Shown: piece by piece, positions 1 to 8,664 of the stretch
How the letters are laid out: each line of letters starts with the position of its first letter
Position numbering within the stretch: the first letter of the stretch is position 1
Assembly (NCBI GenBank): GCA_050633505.1
Contig: JBOEGQ010000001.1
Coordinates: 62,001-126,000, forward strand
DNA: 64,000 bases
Source of the DNA: UBA1672 sp050633505
GTDB taxonomy: Bacteria; Pseudomonadota; Alphaproteobacteria; Micavibrionales; Micavibrionaceae
Direction of reading: 5' to 3'
Made by a program: the position numbers and the translations under genes
The notes under the pieces: generated by a model
What the model saw: only the letters and a program-made list of their open reading frames with translations
Told to the model about the DNA's origin: nothing
Databases searched by the model: none

Positions 1-18
1 ATCTCGATGTTGAAGAAA

Positions 19-48
19 CCTGATACCACAGTTGCGGTATCAGGTCGC
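19..48 (-). terminator. Rho-independent terminator of the rhodanese gene
   Basis: A perfect 9-bp stem (CCTGATACC at 19-27 pairing with GGTATCAGG at 36-44) with an 8-nt loop lies just beyond the stop codon of the rhodanese gene. Read on the minus strand it is followed by TTTCTTC. The U-run is short, so termination may be partial. Confidence 0.65.
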
Positions 49-57
49 ATTTAATGG

Positions 58-465
58 CTATTGTACCGTTACAGTCGGTAGGCCTTTTTCTTTCCAATCA
101 TCAATACCGCCTGGGTATTTATATAAATTGGTATAACCCGCGTCATGTGCCTGATGCGCGGCTGCCTTACTGGCTGGGCAATTAACGTTGCTACAATAAA
201 AGACAATCGGCGTATCTTTTGCCGGAGCAACTTCTGACAAATGTGCTTCATCTGTATTGTCCGCACTCAAATGAACGGCACCTTCAATGACCTGATTATC
301 AAACCACTTACCACCTCGTGAATCGATGACAACCAAGCCTTCTGTACTTTTTTGCATCTCGACAAGCTGATCAGCATTAATTTCTGTATAGATGTTTGTT
401 CCTGCAATCGCAAAAGCGGGCATAAAAACCAACATCAACATGAATGCGCGTATTGTTTTCAACAT
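58..465 (-). CDS. Exported single-domain rhodanese-like protein
   Basis: A 135-residue protein with a cleavable-looking signal peptide (about residues 1-21, ending AFAIAG) followed by one rhodanese fold. Visible landmarks are VVIDSRGG at about 45-52, the expected cysteine (C91) in FYCSNVNC, and the C-terminal YKYPGGIDDWKEKGLP that is typical of the family. Rhodaneses transfer sulfane sulfur or serve as redox/sulfur-binding modules; this one should act in the periplasm. The active-site loop CSNVNCPAS has a second cysteine and lacks the usual CxxGxR form, so the substrate is uncertain. The start is supported by AAAGGAG 7-8 nt upstream of the ATG. It is a single-gene unit closed by a hairpin. 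Confidence 0.85.
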   Translation of the reverse strand: MLKTIRAFMLMLVFMPAFAIAGTNIYTEINADQLVEMQKSTEGLVVIDSRGGKWFDNQVIEGAVHLSADNTDEAHLSEVAPAKDTPIVFYCSNVNCPASKAAAHQAHDAGYTNLYKYPGGIDDWKEKGLPTVTVQ

Positions 466-590
466 ATGTTCTCTCCTTTATATAAAACATTACCGCGCTT
501 ATTCGTTACAAGTGCTCACCGAGTTACAAAATTAAATACTATTTTATTAGGGCGCTATCACCACTCTTCAAAACTTAATCAATGGGCATA

Positions 591-1031
591 TTACAATATG
601 CCTGCTTCTTTTAATTCATGCGCCAAATCATCCGGGATAACCTCGTCTTCACCATCGTCAACGTAGATGCCCTTATCTGCTGGTACATCATCTATTTTAA
701 GATAACGCCATCCCTGAAACGCTCTACGCGGTGTCTGTACAACCTCAATCATTTGGGCATCTTGGACAATCATACACATTGTGCCTTTATGATCTGTCTC
801 AACCATTTCAAACCCCAGAATTTTATGACGGCATTGAATTCTGTTTTTAATCACGCGGTAGATAGAGCCACCCTTTTCCAGAATTTCATCTGCGCATTTC
901 GGTTTATATCTCGTCCAACATGGCACAGCCACTTGACCATGATAATCAAAGGCTTCACGCTCTTGAATACGCTTAAACCCCTTAAGGTCTTCAACACCGA
1001 CAACCAGCTTAATAAGATGAATAGAGCTCAT
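591..1031 (-). CDS. DUF1489 family protein
   Basis: A 146-residue soluble protein. The opening MSSIHLIKLVVGVEDL, the internal FDYHGQVAVPCWTRYKPK, and the QGWRYLK segment followed by an acidic tail match the DUF1489 family, a short conserved protein known mainly from Alphaproteobacteria with no established function. I chose the ATG at 1031 because AAAGGTGG sits 6 nt upstream; a GTG nine bases further upstream is also open but has no better ribosome site. The gene lies 10 nt downstream of the GH114 gene's stop codon and on the same strand, so the two may be co-transcribed, though no functional link is apparent. Confidence 0.75.
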   Translation of the reverse strand: MSSIHLIKLVVGVEDLKGFKRIQEREAFDYHGQVAVPCWTRYKPKCADEILEKGGSIYRVIKNRIQCRHKILGFEMVETDHKGTMCMIVQDAQMIEVVQTPRRAFQGWRYLKIDDVPADKGIYVDDGEDEVIPDDLAHELKEAGIL

Positions 1032-1049
1032 CAACACCACCTTTACGTC

Positions 1050-1844
1050 TTACCGTCCACATGTTTCAATCCATTTATCAAGATCACGGGTTTTCAAAAT
1101 CAGACTAAACCCCGCCGCATTTGCATGTTCACAATATGCATCAATACGCCTGATATTATCAGTATATTCTGCCGCGAAAACAGACTTACGATCCTTTATA
1201 TATGACTGCATTTCCTCACACCATTCATCAGCAAAGCAATCTTCTGTCATGGCCCAATCAAAATATGGCGCAAGATCCCCTGCCAAGTCAGGTGCATTCT
1301 TTTGCCCAATGGATAGGCCACGCGCATGTGCCTGCTCCGCCAACCATAAATTATAAGATAATTGATCCTGCCGCGTCAGATCAAATCCGGTATCCTCCCA
1401 GAAGGAATCCATGTTATCAGGCTCTACCCCATCAAAGCCCTTCCCCGCGCATATATCAAGACGTTTTCCTATAATCGGGGCAAGCGTCTTTATCTGACGG
1501 ATATCCAACCATTTCTCACCATCCCAACCATCATAGTCATTACCAATGACTTCAGACGGGAACATATGTGCATCCGAACGCCAATTTTCCCACGCCCCAA
1601 CATTGATATAACAAATAACCCGCACACCACGCGCCTTGAGTAGCTGAACCGTCTTGGCGTCGGTATCAAACACATCCAGCCCGATCACATCAACCGAGCG
1701 CATAAAATCATGCGGTGACTGTAATTGCCAATCCCATCTCAAAACACCATGTGGCGTCCACCAATCTTTGGCCTGTGCATGTGCAACGTTTACAAAGAAA
1801 AAACAAGAAAGCAGAATAGAAAGAACCACATTTCTTTTAATCAT
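1050..1844 (-). CDS. Exported GH114-like endo-alpha-1,4-polygalactosaminidase family protein
   Basis: A 264-residue protein with an N-terminal signal peptide (MIKRNVVLSILLSCFFFV, then AHAQA). The mature part reads as a TIM barrel of the GH114/TM1410 type: VDVIGLDVFD, GVRVICYINVGAWENWR, GKGFDGVEPDNMDSF and the closing LILKTRDLDKWI. Known GH114 enzymes cleave galactosaminoglycans (alpha-1,4-galactosaminidase), so it may attack an extracellular polysaccharide, possibly in biofilm. The acidic residues of FDGVEPDN are candidate catalytic residues. The start at 1844 is favoured by AGGAGA about 5 nt upstream; an in-frame TTG at 1865 is less likely. The substrate is an inference from family membership. 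Confidence 0.75.
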   Translation of the reverse strand: MIKRNVVLSILLSCFFFVNVAHAQAKDWWTPHGVLRWDWQLQSPHDFMRSVDVIGLDVFDTDAKTVQLLKARGVRVICYINVGAWENWRSDAHMFPSEVIGNDYDGWDGEKWLDIRQIKTLAPIIGKRLDICAGKGFDGVEPDNMDSFWEDTGFDLTRQDQLSYNLWLAEQAHARGLSIGQKNAPDLAGDLAPYFDWAMTEDCFADEWCEEMQSYIKDRKSVFAAEYTDNIRRIDAYCEHANAAGFSLILKTRDLDKWIETCGR

Positions 1845-1935
1845 CAAAGTCTCCTGCACTGGCAATAATAAACCATATGTCTCATGGCCATTACATATTG
1901 TCCAGAGCCTATTTCCGAGAACAACCCACGCCTTA

Positions 1936-2232
1936 TTAATCTACGGTTGGTATTTCAGATGAGCCTGAAGTATCTGGGATATCAGAACAATCAGGCACTT
2001 CACCACGATAAAGCGGCTGAGGGTCGCATCCTTGCCGTTCAAGCCACATAGCAGCCTCTCTCGTCTCATCGTCTAATGTCTGTGATGCCTTAGGGTCATC
2101 TTCCGGAATCGTTGCAGGCAACAAGAAAACACAAACCCCGGCTGCGGCAAAGAAAAGTTCCTTGACCTTATCCAACCTGTTTTGAAACTTCAAACGTGCC
2201 GGTGACGGCATGCTTTTGATCGTATCGGCCAT
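1936..2232 (-). CDS. Small single-membrane-segment protein, unknown
   Basis: A 98-residue protein that I do not recognise. A basic N-terminus (to about residue 25) is followed by one hydrophobic segment, LFFAAAGVCVFLLPATI, and then an acidic, proline-rich tail with two cysteines (QGCDPQ and VPDCSD) that would be periplasmic if the positive-inside rule holds. AAGGGTGAG lies just upstream of the ATG. It has its own transcription unit between the GH114 gene and sdhB. Confidence 0.55.
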   Translation of the reverse strand: MADTIKSMPSPARLKFQNRLDKVKELFFAAAGVCVFLLPATIPEDDPKASQTLDDETREAAMWLERQGCDPQPLYRGEVPDCSDIPDTSGSSEIPTVD

Positions 2233-2328
2233 ATCTCACCCTTCTGAGGAGGATATATAAAACACGTTCATCTCCTTTGGCAAGAGAGTCTTTACCATAT
2301 ATATGTAAAAATTGGCTATCAAATAACC

Positions 2329-3138
2329 TTAATGTCTTGCAACCATCATTTTCTTAATTTCTGCAATTGCCTTCGCCGGGTTCAATCCCTTCGGACATGT
2401 ATTCGTACAGTTCATAATCGTATGACAACGGTAAAGACGGAATGGGTCTTCTAATTGATCCAAACGCTCTCCCGTTGCATCGTCACGGCTATCCGCGATC
2501 CAACGATAAGCCTGTAATAAAATTGCAGGTCCCAAGAAACGATCGCCATTCCACCAATATGACGGACAGCTCGTTGAACAACAAAAACATAAGATACAGC
2601 CAGCAGGACCATGACCATCTGTCCCGTTTAGTACAAGAGCATCTTCTTCTGATTGCAAACGCTCACGATTAGGGGCTGGTGTGTCAGACTTCAACCATGG
2701 CTCAATCGATGTATATTGCGCATAAACATGATTAAGGTCAGGGACAAGATCCTTCACCACAGGCATATGCGGCAATGGCGTAACCTTAACATCGCCTTTG
2801 ACATCTTTAATGTCTTTCGTACAGGCCAACGTATTTGTACCGTCAATATTCATCGCACAAGATCCGCAGATCCCCTCACGGCATGAACGACGCAAGGTAA
2901 GTGTACTATCAACGTTATTTTTAATATAAAGCAATGCATCCAGAACCATTGGGCCACATTTATCAAGATCAATTGTCACCTCGTCAAGACGGGGATTCTT
3001 AACCTCTCCACTCTCATCTTTATCATCAGGAGACCAACGGTAAACCTTGAACGTTTTTGCGTTCTTCGCCCCTTCTGAGACATTAATCTTCTCACCTTTG
3101 AGGATTTTCGAATGTTGGGGAAGTGAAAATTCAGCCAT
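2329..3138 (-). CDS. sdhB: Succinate dehydrogenase iron-sulfur subunit
   Basis: A 269-residue SdhB, the electron-transfer subunit linking the SdhA flavin to the membrane quinone site. The N-terminal ferredoxin domain carries the 2Fe-2S cysteines in CREGICGSC and the following LAC. The C-terminal domain carries the 4Fe-4S and 3Fe-4S ligands in CILCFCCSTSC and CHTIMNCTNTCPKG. Length and motif order are normal. The start has AGGA about 10 nt upstream. It is the last gene of sdhC-sdhD-sdhA-X-sdhB and is separated from sdhA by a small membrane-protein gene, which is unusual. Confidence 0.97.
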   Translation of the reverse strand: MAEFSLPQHSKILKGEKINVSEGAKNAKTFKVYRWSPDDKDESGEVKNPRLDEVTIDLDKCGPMVLDALLYIKNNVDSTLTLRRSCREGICGSCAMNIDGTNTLACTKDIKDVKGDVKVTPLPHMPVVKDLVPDLNHVYAQYTSIEPWLKSDTPAPNRERLQSEEDALVLNGTDGHGPAGCILCFCCSTSCPSYWWNGDRFLGPAILLQAYRWIADSRDDATGERLDQLEDPFRLYRCHTIMNCTNTCPKGLNPAKAIAEIKKMMVARH

Positions 3139-3149
3139 GTCTTGTAATC

Positions 3150-3404
3150 CTAACTTTCTTTCTTCAATGATCCATCCGCAAGCGCGCCAACCAGCTCTAC
3201 AACAGACCGTTTTTCTTTGACATTTGATGTGAAGGACCAGATCAATGCAACAATCCAGCCAATCACCAATAATCCGAGAAGTATATTAACCAAGAGTATT
3301 GGTATAAAATTGTTATGACGTCTTATCAGCGCAACACCGGTTGGCAGAAGGAAAAGAGTCAAACAAAGAACTATTCCAATAATGACACGTATTGTTGAGG
3401 TCAT
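3150..3404 (-). CDS. Superinfection-immunity-like small membrane protein within the sdh operon
   Basis: An 84-residue protein with two transmembrane segments (about residues 6-26 and 33-58). The core LLPTGVALIRRHNN, then LLVNILLGLLVIGWIVALIW, resembles the Imm_superinfect family (PF14373), whose founder is the T4 Imm protein that blocks DNA injection by a second phage. Many chromosomal relatives have no known role. It sits 11 nt upstream of sdhB and 16 nt downstream of sdhA on the same strand, so it should be co-expressed with complex II. It could be an accidental passenger or a membrane partner of the complex. The family call is from motif memory. Confidence 0.7.
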   Translation of the reverse strand: MTSTIRVIIGIVLCLTLFLLPTGVALIRRHNNFIPILLVNILLGLLVIGWIVALIWSFTSNVKEKRSVVELVGALADGSLKKES

Positions 3405-3420
3405 TTAAATTTCCTTTTAA

Positions 3421-5211
3421 CTAGTAAACGCGTTTCTTCGGTGGAAACGGCTCAATCTCGTCAGTTAGGGTTTTCATGATCACAGGACGATATTCAATCT
3501 TCGTCTGTCCCTTTTCATCAATATGCGTAATGGTATGTTTCATCCATTTCTTATCATCACGATCGGGAAAATCTTCACGGGCATGCGCACCGCGAGATTC
3601 CTCACGATTGGCCGCAGAATGCATCGATACCACCGCCTGAGATAACAAATTGTCCAATTCCAATGTCTCAATAAGATCTGTGTTAAAGACAAGAGAGCGA
3701 TCTGTAATACCAAGGTCATCCTTGCCTGCGAAGCATTTATCAATATTGACCACACCTTCATCCAACACTTCACCCGTACGGAATACAGCCGCGTGATTTT
3801 GCATTGTGCGTTGCATTTCTTCGCGTAATTTCGAAGTCGGCGTAGAGCCTTTGGCATAACGGTAATGATCCAAACGATCCAATGCACGCTCTCCATTATC
3901 TCCGCCCAATGCCTTATGAGCGGTACCGGCCTTAATTGTTTCTGCCGCGGTAATCGCCGCAGCACGCCCGAACACAACCAAATCAAGTAGAGAGTTAGAA
4001 CCCAAACGGTTTGCACCATGCACAGACACACATGCTGCTTCACCAATCGCCATAAGTCCCGGTACAACCGCATTCGGATCTTTTTTGGTCGGTTTAATCA
4101 CTTCACATTTATAATTCGTTGGAATACCACCCATATTATAATGGACTGTCGGCAGAACAGGAATGGGTTCCTTGGTCACATCAACACCCGCAAAAATGCG
4201 CGCACTTTCGGCAATACCCGGCAAACGTTCCTGAATCATTTCAGGCTCCAGATGCATAAGGTTCAGGTGAATATGATCCGCCCCCTCACCAACACCACGA
4301 CCTTCGCGAATTTCAATCGTCATTGAGCGCGATACAACATCACGCGATGCAAGGTCTTTTGCACTTGGTGCGTAACGCTCCATAAAGCGTTCGCCTTCCG
4401 AGTTGGTCAAATACCCGCCTTCACCACGCACGCCTTCGGTAATCAGACACCCTGCGCCATAGATTCCAGTTGGATGGAATTGTGTGAACTCCATATCCTG
4501 CAACGGAATACCTGCACGCAATACCATCGCATTTCCATCACCCGTACATGTATGCGCCGATGTACATGAGAAATACGCACGGCCATAACCACCTGTTGCC
4601 AGAATAACCTGATGAGAGCGAAAACGGTGCATTATACCTGTATCCAGATCCATCGCCATAACACCAACACATGTCCCATCATCATCCATGATGAGATCTA
4701 GTGCAAAATACTCAATAAAGAACTGCGCCTGATGCTTTAAAGCTTGCGTATAAAGCGTGTGTAAAATTGCATGCCCCGTACGGTCAGCCGCCGCGCATGT
4801 ACGCTGTGCGGTGCCTTTACCGAAATGCGTTGTCATTCCACCAAAAGCACGTTGGTAAATTTTACCTGCTGCAGTTCTGGAGAAAGGTACGCCATAATGC
4901 TCCAGCTCAATAATAGATGGGATAGCCTCACGACACATATATTCAATCGCATCCTGATCACCAAGCCAATCCGAGCCTTTCACCGTATCATACATGTGGA
5001 ATTGCCAGCTATCCTCACCCATATTCGCAAGCGCAGCAGAAATCCCGCCTTGCGCCGCAACCGTATGAGAACGTGTTGGGAAAACCTTTGATATGATCGC
5101 CGTTTTCAGTCCTTTTTCCGCACAACCAAAACCGGCGCGCAGACCGGCACCACCGGCACCAACAACAACAACATCAAATTCGTGATCTACAATTTCGTAA
5201 GAGTCCGCCAT
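3421..5211 (-). CDS. sdhA: Succinate dehydrogenase flavoprotein subunit
   Basis: A 596-residue SdhA that oxidises succinate to fumarate. The N-terminal dinucleotide site is VVVGAGGAGLRAGFG. The FAD-attachment region RSHTVAAQGGISAAL contains the histidine that covalently holds FAD. Substrate-site segments include QFHPTGIYGAGCLITEG and HGANRLGSNSLLDLVVFG. The C-terminus ends DDKKWMKHT, then a tail finishing KKRVY. Length is normal for an alphaproteobacterial SdhA. AAGGA precedes the ATG. It is the third gene of the sdh operon. Confidence 0.98.
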   Translation of the reverse strand: MADSYEIVDHEFDVVVVGAGGAGLRAGFGCAEKGLKTAIISKVFPTRSHTVAAQGGISAALANMGEDSWQFHMYDTVKGSDWLGDQDAIEYMCREAIPSIIELEHYGVPFSRTAAGKIYQRAFGGMTTHFGKGTAQRTCAAADRTGHAILHTLYTQALKHQAQFFIEYFALDLIMDDDGTCVGVMAMDLDTGIMHRFRSHQVILATGGYGRAYFSCTSAHTCTGDGNAMVLRAGIPLQDMEFTQFHPTGIYGAGCLITEGVRGEGGYLTNSEGERFMERYAPSAKDLASRDVVSRSMTIEIREGRGVGEGADHIHLNLMHLEPEMIQERLPGIAESARIFAGVDVTKEPIPVLPTVHYNMGGIPTNYKCEVIKPTKKDPNAVVPGLMAIGEAACVSVHGANRLGSNSLLDLVVFGRAAAITAAETIKAGTAHKALGGDNGERALDRLDHYRYAKGSTPTSKLREEMQRTMQNHAAVFRTGEVLDEGVVNIDKCFAGKDDLGITDRSLVFNTDLIETLELDNLLSQAVVSMHSAANREESRGAHAREDFPDRDDKKWMKHTITHIDEKGQTKIEYRPVIMKTLTDEIEPFPPKKRVY

Positions 5212-5234
5212 TTTATTATCCTTAAATCCTTACC

Positions 5235-5642
5235 TTACATCCCTGTTGTGAATGCGATTTTCAAAACACTGAAAATACAGGCAATCGCAAGCGCCAAGAA
5301 AAACAACTTCTGCGCAATCAACTTCATTAATCGCAAAGCCTTACAAGAAATGTAATCCTCTGCAACGACTTGAGTTCCAAGCTTTGCATGATATACAACC
5401 GATATAATCAACAAAATCATCAAAACCGCATTTAACGGCTGAGACAGCCATGCTGTAAACTGATCGTATGAAGCCCCCTGCAACCCGATAATAGATACAA
5501 TTAACCATATAATCAGCGGTATATTTGCAATCGCTGTAATCTTTTGCTTCAGCCAATGATCCGTACCATTATGGGCGGAGCCAAGACCCTTTGCCTGTTT
5601 AAGAGGCGCAACAAATTCACTATTCTTTTGACATCCAGACAT
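5235..5642 (-). CDS. sdhD: Succinate dehydrogenase membrane anchor subunit
   Basis: A 135-residue anchor protein with three transmembrane helices (ITAIANIPLIIWLIVSIIG, LNAVLMILLIISVVYH and KLFFLALAIACIFSVLKIAF). The VYHAKLGTQVVAEDY motif after helix two contains the expected heme-ligand histidine. The protein anchors SdhAB in the membrane and helps form the quinone site. The ATG at 5642 lies 11 nt past the sdhC stop. A TTG at 5669 overlapping sdhC is open but less convincing. Confidence 0.9.
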   Translation of the reverse strand: MSGCQKNSEFVAPLKQAKGLGSAHNGTDHWLKQKITAIANIPLIIWLIVSIIGLQGASYDQFTAWLSQPLNAVLMILLIISVVYHAKLGTQVVAEDYISCKALRLMKLIAQKLFFLALAIACIFSVLKIAFTTGM

Positions 5643-5653
5643 CTCTGTTTTCC

Positions 5654-6058
5654 CTATTTTGTCAAACAACCACAGGCGATAACCCAGGTTCCAACTGTTA
5701 AAACAATGGCTGCAAATATTACATAGTAATTAGAGCGCATCGCCTTTGCTTTATTAAAGTTCTTACCAATGTCCCAAAACATATGGCGAATACCGTTACA
5801 CATATGAAAGTATAAAGCCGCAGACCAAAGAAAAAGGATGATTTTCCCCGGCATCGTTCCAGCCAGCCCCATCACATAATTATATTGCGTCTCACCTGTT
5901 GCCGCCGCGATTAAAAACGCCGCCACAAGAATCGTCCCAACGGCCAAACCGGCCCCCGTTATACGGTGAGAAATAGACATCAAAGCCGTCAAAGGCAAGC
6001 GGTAGACCTGCAAGTGCGGTGACAGAGGTCTTTGAACCTTTTTTAATGCATCAGACAT
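5654..6058 (-). CDS. sdhC: Succinate dehydrogenase cytochrome b556 subunit
   Basis: A 134-residue membrane protein with the family signature near the N-terminus (RPLSPHLQVYRLPLTALMSI, then SHRITGAGLAVG) and the second signature HMCNGIRHMFWDIG with the heme-ligand histidine. Three helices are visible. It pairs with SdhD to bind heme b and ubiquinone. It is the first gene of the operon and is preceded by a plausible sigma-70 promoter. Confidence 0.95.
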   Translation of the reverse strand: MSDALKKVQRPLSPHLQVYRLPLTALMSISHRITGAGLAVGTILVAAFLIAAATGETQYNYVMGLAGTMPGKIILFLWSAALYFHMCNGIRHMFWDIGKNFNKAKAMRSNYYVIFAAIVLTVGTWVIACGCLTK

Positions 6059-6122
6059 TTTAAGATAAATTCCTATTCAAATTTTGAACATGACATGTAT
6101 TTGCGATATTCACACCAGAAAT

Positions 6123-6151
6123 ATCATACGGGCTATGTCACAAATTTTAAA
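6123..6151 (-). promoter_or_regulatory. Candidate sigma-70 promoter of the sdh operon
   Basis: On the minus strand, TTTAAA (6146-6151) and TATGAT (6123-6128) are separated by exactly 17 bp, with the -10 element about 65 nt upstream of sdhC. The -10 matches five of six consensus bases and the -35 matches four. Position and spacing fit, but this is a visual match only. Confidence 0.4.
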
Positions 6152-6278
6152 GGAAGAATCAAGAGGATATGCAAACAAAAAACACTTTTTTCTGTTTTAT
6201 TATATATACCTTATCCATAATCGTGAAGTTGCAAATCATTTGCAAAAAAATAATAAACATTTGGACCCCCTTAAAACT

Positions 6279-6307
6279 TTGTAAAAAAAAAGAGCCAATG
6301 TTATAAG
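6279..6307 (+). promoter_or_regulatory. Candidate sigma-70 promoter of the nucleotidyltransferase-like gene
   Basis: TTGTAA (6279-6284), a 17-bp A-rich spacer and TATAAG (6302-6307) lie about 40 nt upstream of the ATG at 6346. The long A-tract in the spacer could add curvature. Together with the sdh promoter it explains most of the 287-bp divergent intergenic region, where I see nothing else. Confidence 0.45.
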
Positions 6308-6345
6308 TAGAAAAATATGAAAAACAGCGGGTTTTAAAAAACAAT

Positions 6346-7494
6346 ATGCGCCTAAGAGATCAAAGCGTTCATAACTTTTTGAAAGGCTATATGTCGGCCT
6401 CTATTCTGGACTCCCTGATGGAAGCACCAACCCCTTTTGAAGATGATGAGAAAATGGTTGTGACAGGCTCTGCCATTACCTACTATCTTTGGCACAAAGG
6501 GCTTTCTGAAAAATATTTATATAAACCCCCCAGCGACCTTGATGTTGTTCTCTCTACCCCCAAAGAAAACGAGCGATCAATTAGCAATATCACGAAATTT
6601 CGCCATATGATGCAGGACGCATCCAAAGATGCCATTGAAAATGCGGGCTTTGAACTATCCGCATCCATTGCCGGTCGGTATGACAATTCCCTCAACATCA
6701 AAAGAACCTTCACCCCCGATGAAATTAAAGATATCTTATTCAACACCCGCATCGCCGAAGTTTTAAAAGATAATCAAATCGATAACGTTCAAATCGATAA
6801 AGAATTTACCACAAGCATCTCTATGGACACCATGGTTTTAGACAACACCGTCCTAAATACAGAGACCTTTCCCACCCACCCCAATGCAGAAGACGGCATG
6901 CTAAGATATCAAGCGTTAAGCGCATCTCTGGCATTTAAAGTCGCGCGCAGTACTTTAGGCAGAGGGTTTGAACAAAGCCAACGTCGCCCTGGTGATGTCG
7001 TAGATATTTACAATATCGTTAACGCACACGGGTATGAACATGACCCTGCCCTTTTACGCGTGATGGCCGTGGTTGCCTTGGCTCAACAACTCCCCAGTGC
7101 ATTTGATCAACGCGAATATACCGGCCACCTTTTACATAGAAACGCAGAAGAGCTACAAGATGCATTAAGACAGCATTACGGAACCCGTTTTTCTTTATCC
7201 AATACACAAATGGTTATTGATGTGTGGGAAGACATCGTTCACGACGTTTTTCCTGCATGGGAAGATGACGATCCGATCCTCACCCAGGAGGAAGACGAGT
7301 TCATCATGAATTTCCTTATGCCGATGTCAGGGGACCCGAAAGAGAACATCATACCGGAACTTCTACAGGGCACAACACCACTTAAAGAAGTGTTCAATCA
7401 ACATGATGAGCTGGCGCATAAAATAAAGAACAGCACCTTTTTCCAACAACGTGTCACATACCGCCAGACCGCATCAATGGAAATAGAAGTATAG
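6346..7494 (+). CDS. AbiEii-like nucleotidyltransferase-fold protein
   Basis: A 382-residue cytoplasmic protein. TGSAITYYLW followed by PPSDLDVVLS resembles the GS...DxD signature of minimal nucleotidyltransferases. MLRYQALSASLAFKVAR and RRPGDVVDIYNIV resemble the K...R-x-RD-x-xD segment of AbiEii/AbiGii toxins. AbiEii-type proteins transfer nucleotides to tRNA or another target and usually pair with an AbiEi antitoxin, but no such partner lies on either side. The C-terminal 100 residues (DVWEDIVHDVFPAWEDDDPI onward) are unknown. No good ribosome site precedes the ATG; the ATG at 6436 (codon 31) is an alternative. It could be an effector or a housekeeping transferase. Confidence 0.5.
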   Translation: MRLRDQSVHNFLKGYMSASILDSLMEAPTPFEDDEKMVVTGSAITYYLWHKGLSEKYLYKPPSDLDVVLSTPKENERSISNITKFRHMMQDASKDAIENAGFELSASIAGRYDNSLNIKRTFTPDEIKDILFNTRIAEVLKDNQIDNVQIDKEFTTSISMDTMVLDNTVLNTETFPTHPNAEDGMLRYQALSASLAFKVARSTLGRGFEQSQRRPGDVVDIYNIVNAHGYEHDPALLRVMAVVALAQQLPSAFDQREYTGHLLHRNAEELQDALRQHYGTRFSLSNTQMVIDVWEDIVHDVFPAWEDDDPILTQEEDEFIMNFLMPMSGDPKENIIPELLQGTTPLKEVFNQHDELAHKIKNSTFFQQRVTYRQTASMEIEV

Positions 7495-7543
7495 CGACCA
7501 CCCACATCGAATGATCGCTATATCCTGAAATTCAATATACTTA

Positions 7544-8554
7544 TTATTTACTGTTAATCAAAAGTTCTGCAATTTGAACGGCGTTTAATGCCGCACCCTT
7601 GCGTAAATTATCGGCAACACACCAGAAATTCAAACCGTTTTCAACAGAAATATCTTCACGCACGCGTGATACGTAGACATCATCTTCGCCTTGGATTTCC
7701 TGCGGTGTTACGTATTCAATATCTTCATGTTCAAGATCAACAACAGTCACACCATCAAACTCACGCCACAGCTCTTTCGCCTGCGCCGCAGATAATTCGT
7801 TTTCCAATTCAACATTGACCATCTCGGCATGACCGACAAATACAGGAACACGCACACATGAGGCACAGACTTTGATCGAAGGGTCGATAATTTTCTTGGT
7901 TTCAACAACCATTTTCCACTCTTCTTTCGTCATACCATCATCCATGAACACATCAATTTGCGGGATCGCGTTAAATGCGATTTGCTTTGGATAGACAGAT
8001 GGCGTGGGAGATTCATTCATATAAATCCCCTTTGTCTGGTTAAACAGCTCATCCATCGCAGATTTACCGGAACCGGATACCGATTGATATGTACTTACAA
8101 CAACACGCTTAATCTTCGCGGCATCATGCAATGGCTTTAACGCCATAACCATCTGGATGGTGGAACAATTCGGATTGGCAATGATGTTGCGCTTTGTATG
8201 TTCTGCAATCGCCTGTGGGTTAACCTCTGGCACGATTAACGGCACATCGGGGTCCATACGAAAATGGCTGGTGTTATCAATAACAACCGCACCGGCCTTC
8301 GCCGCAACAGGTGAATACTTTGCAGATACACTACCACCCGGAGAAGACAGAACAATATCCGTTCCTGTAAAATCAAATGTCGATAAATCTTGAACCTTGA
8401 TATCATTATCACCGAATGAAACCTCACGGCCAACAGAACGGCTTGATGCAAGTGCAACAACCTCGTCAACGGGGAACTCACGTTCGTGCAAAGTTTTCAA
8501 TATCTCTTGCCCGACATTTCCTGTGGCACCCGCAATCGCAACTTTATATCCCAT
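7544..8554 (-). CDS. asd: Aspartate-semialdehyde dehydrogenase
   Basis: A 336-residue enzyme that reduces aspartyl phosphate to aspartate semialdehyde for lysine/diaminopimelate, threonine and methionine synthesis. The NADP-binding loop is IAGATGNVGQEIL at the N-terminus. The catalytic cysteine is C130 in ANPNCSTIQM, and VRVPVFVGHAE supplies the catalytic histidine. Length is normal. It is transcribed alone, divergent from the soluble hybrid kinase. Confidence 0.96.
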   Translation of the reverse strand: MGYKVAIAGATGNVGQEILKTLHEREFPVDEVVALASSRSVGREVSFGDNDIKVQDLSTFDFTGTDIVLSSPGGSVSAKYSPVAAKAGAVVIDNTSHFRMDPDVPLIVPEVNPQAIAEHTKRNIIANPNCSTIQMVMALKPLHDAAKIKRVVVSTYQSVSGSGKSAMDELFNQTKGIYMNESPTPSVYPKQIAFNAIPQIDVFMDDGMTKEEWKMVVETKKIIDPSIKVCASCVRVPVFVGHAEMVNVELENELSAAQAKELWREFDGVTVVDLEHEDIEYVTPQEIQGEDDVYVSRVREDISVENGLNFWCVADNLRKGAALNAVQIAELLINSK

Positions 8555-8664
8555 TTTACGTTCCTCTTTCTTATTCCTGTCTATGGATCTTGAATGGATT
8601 GTGATAATCTAAAAGTACCTTGCGATGCAAGCCCCTTCTTCTCTTTCTTACCAGATCCGATGTT

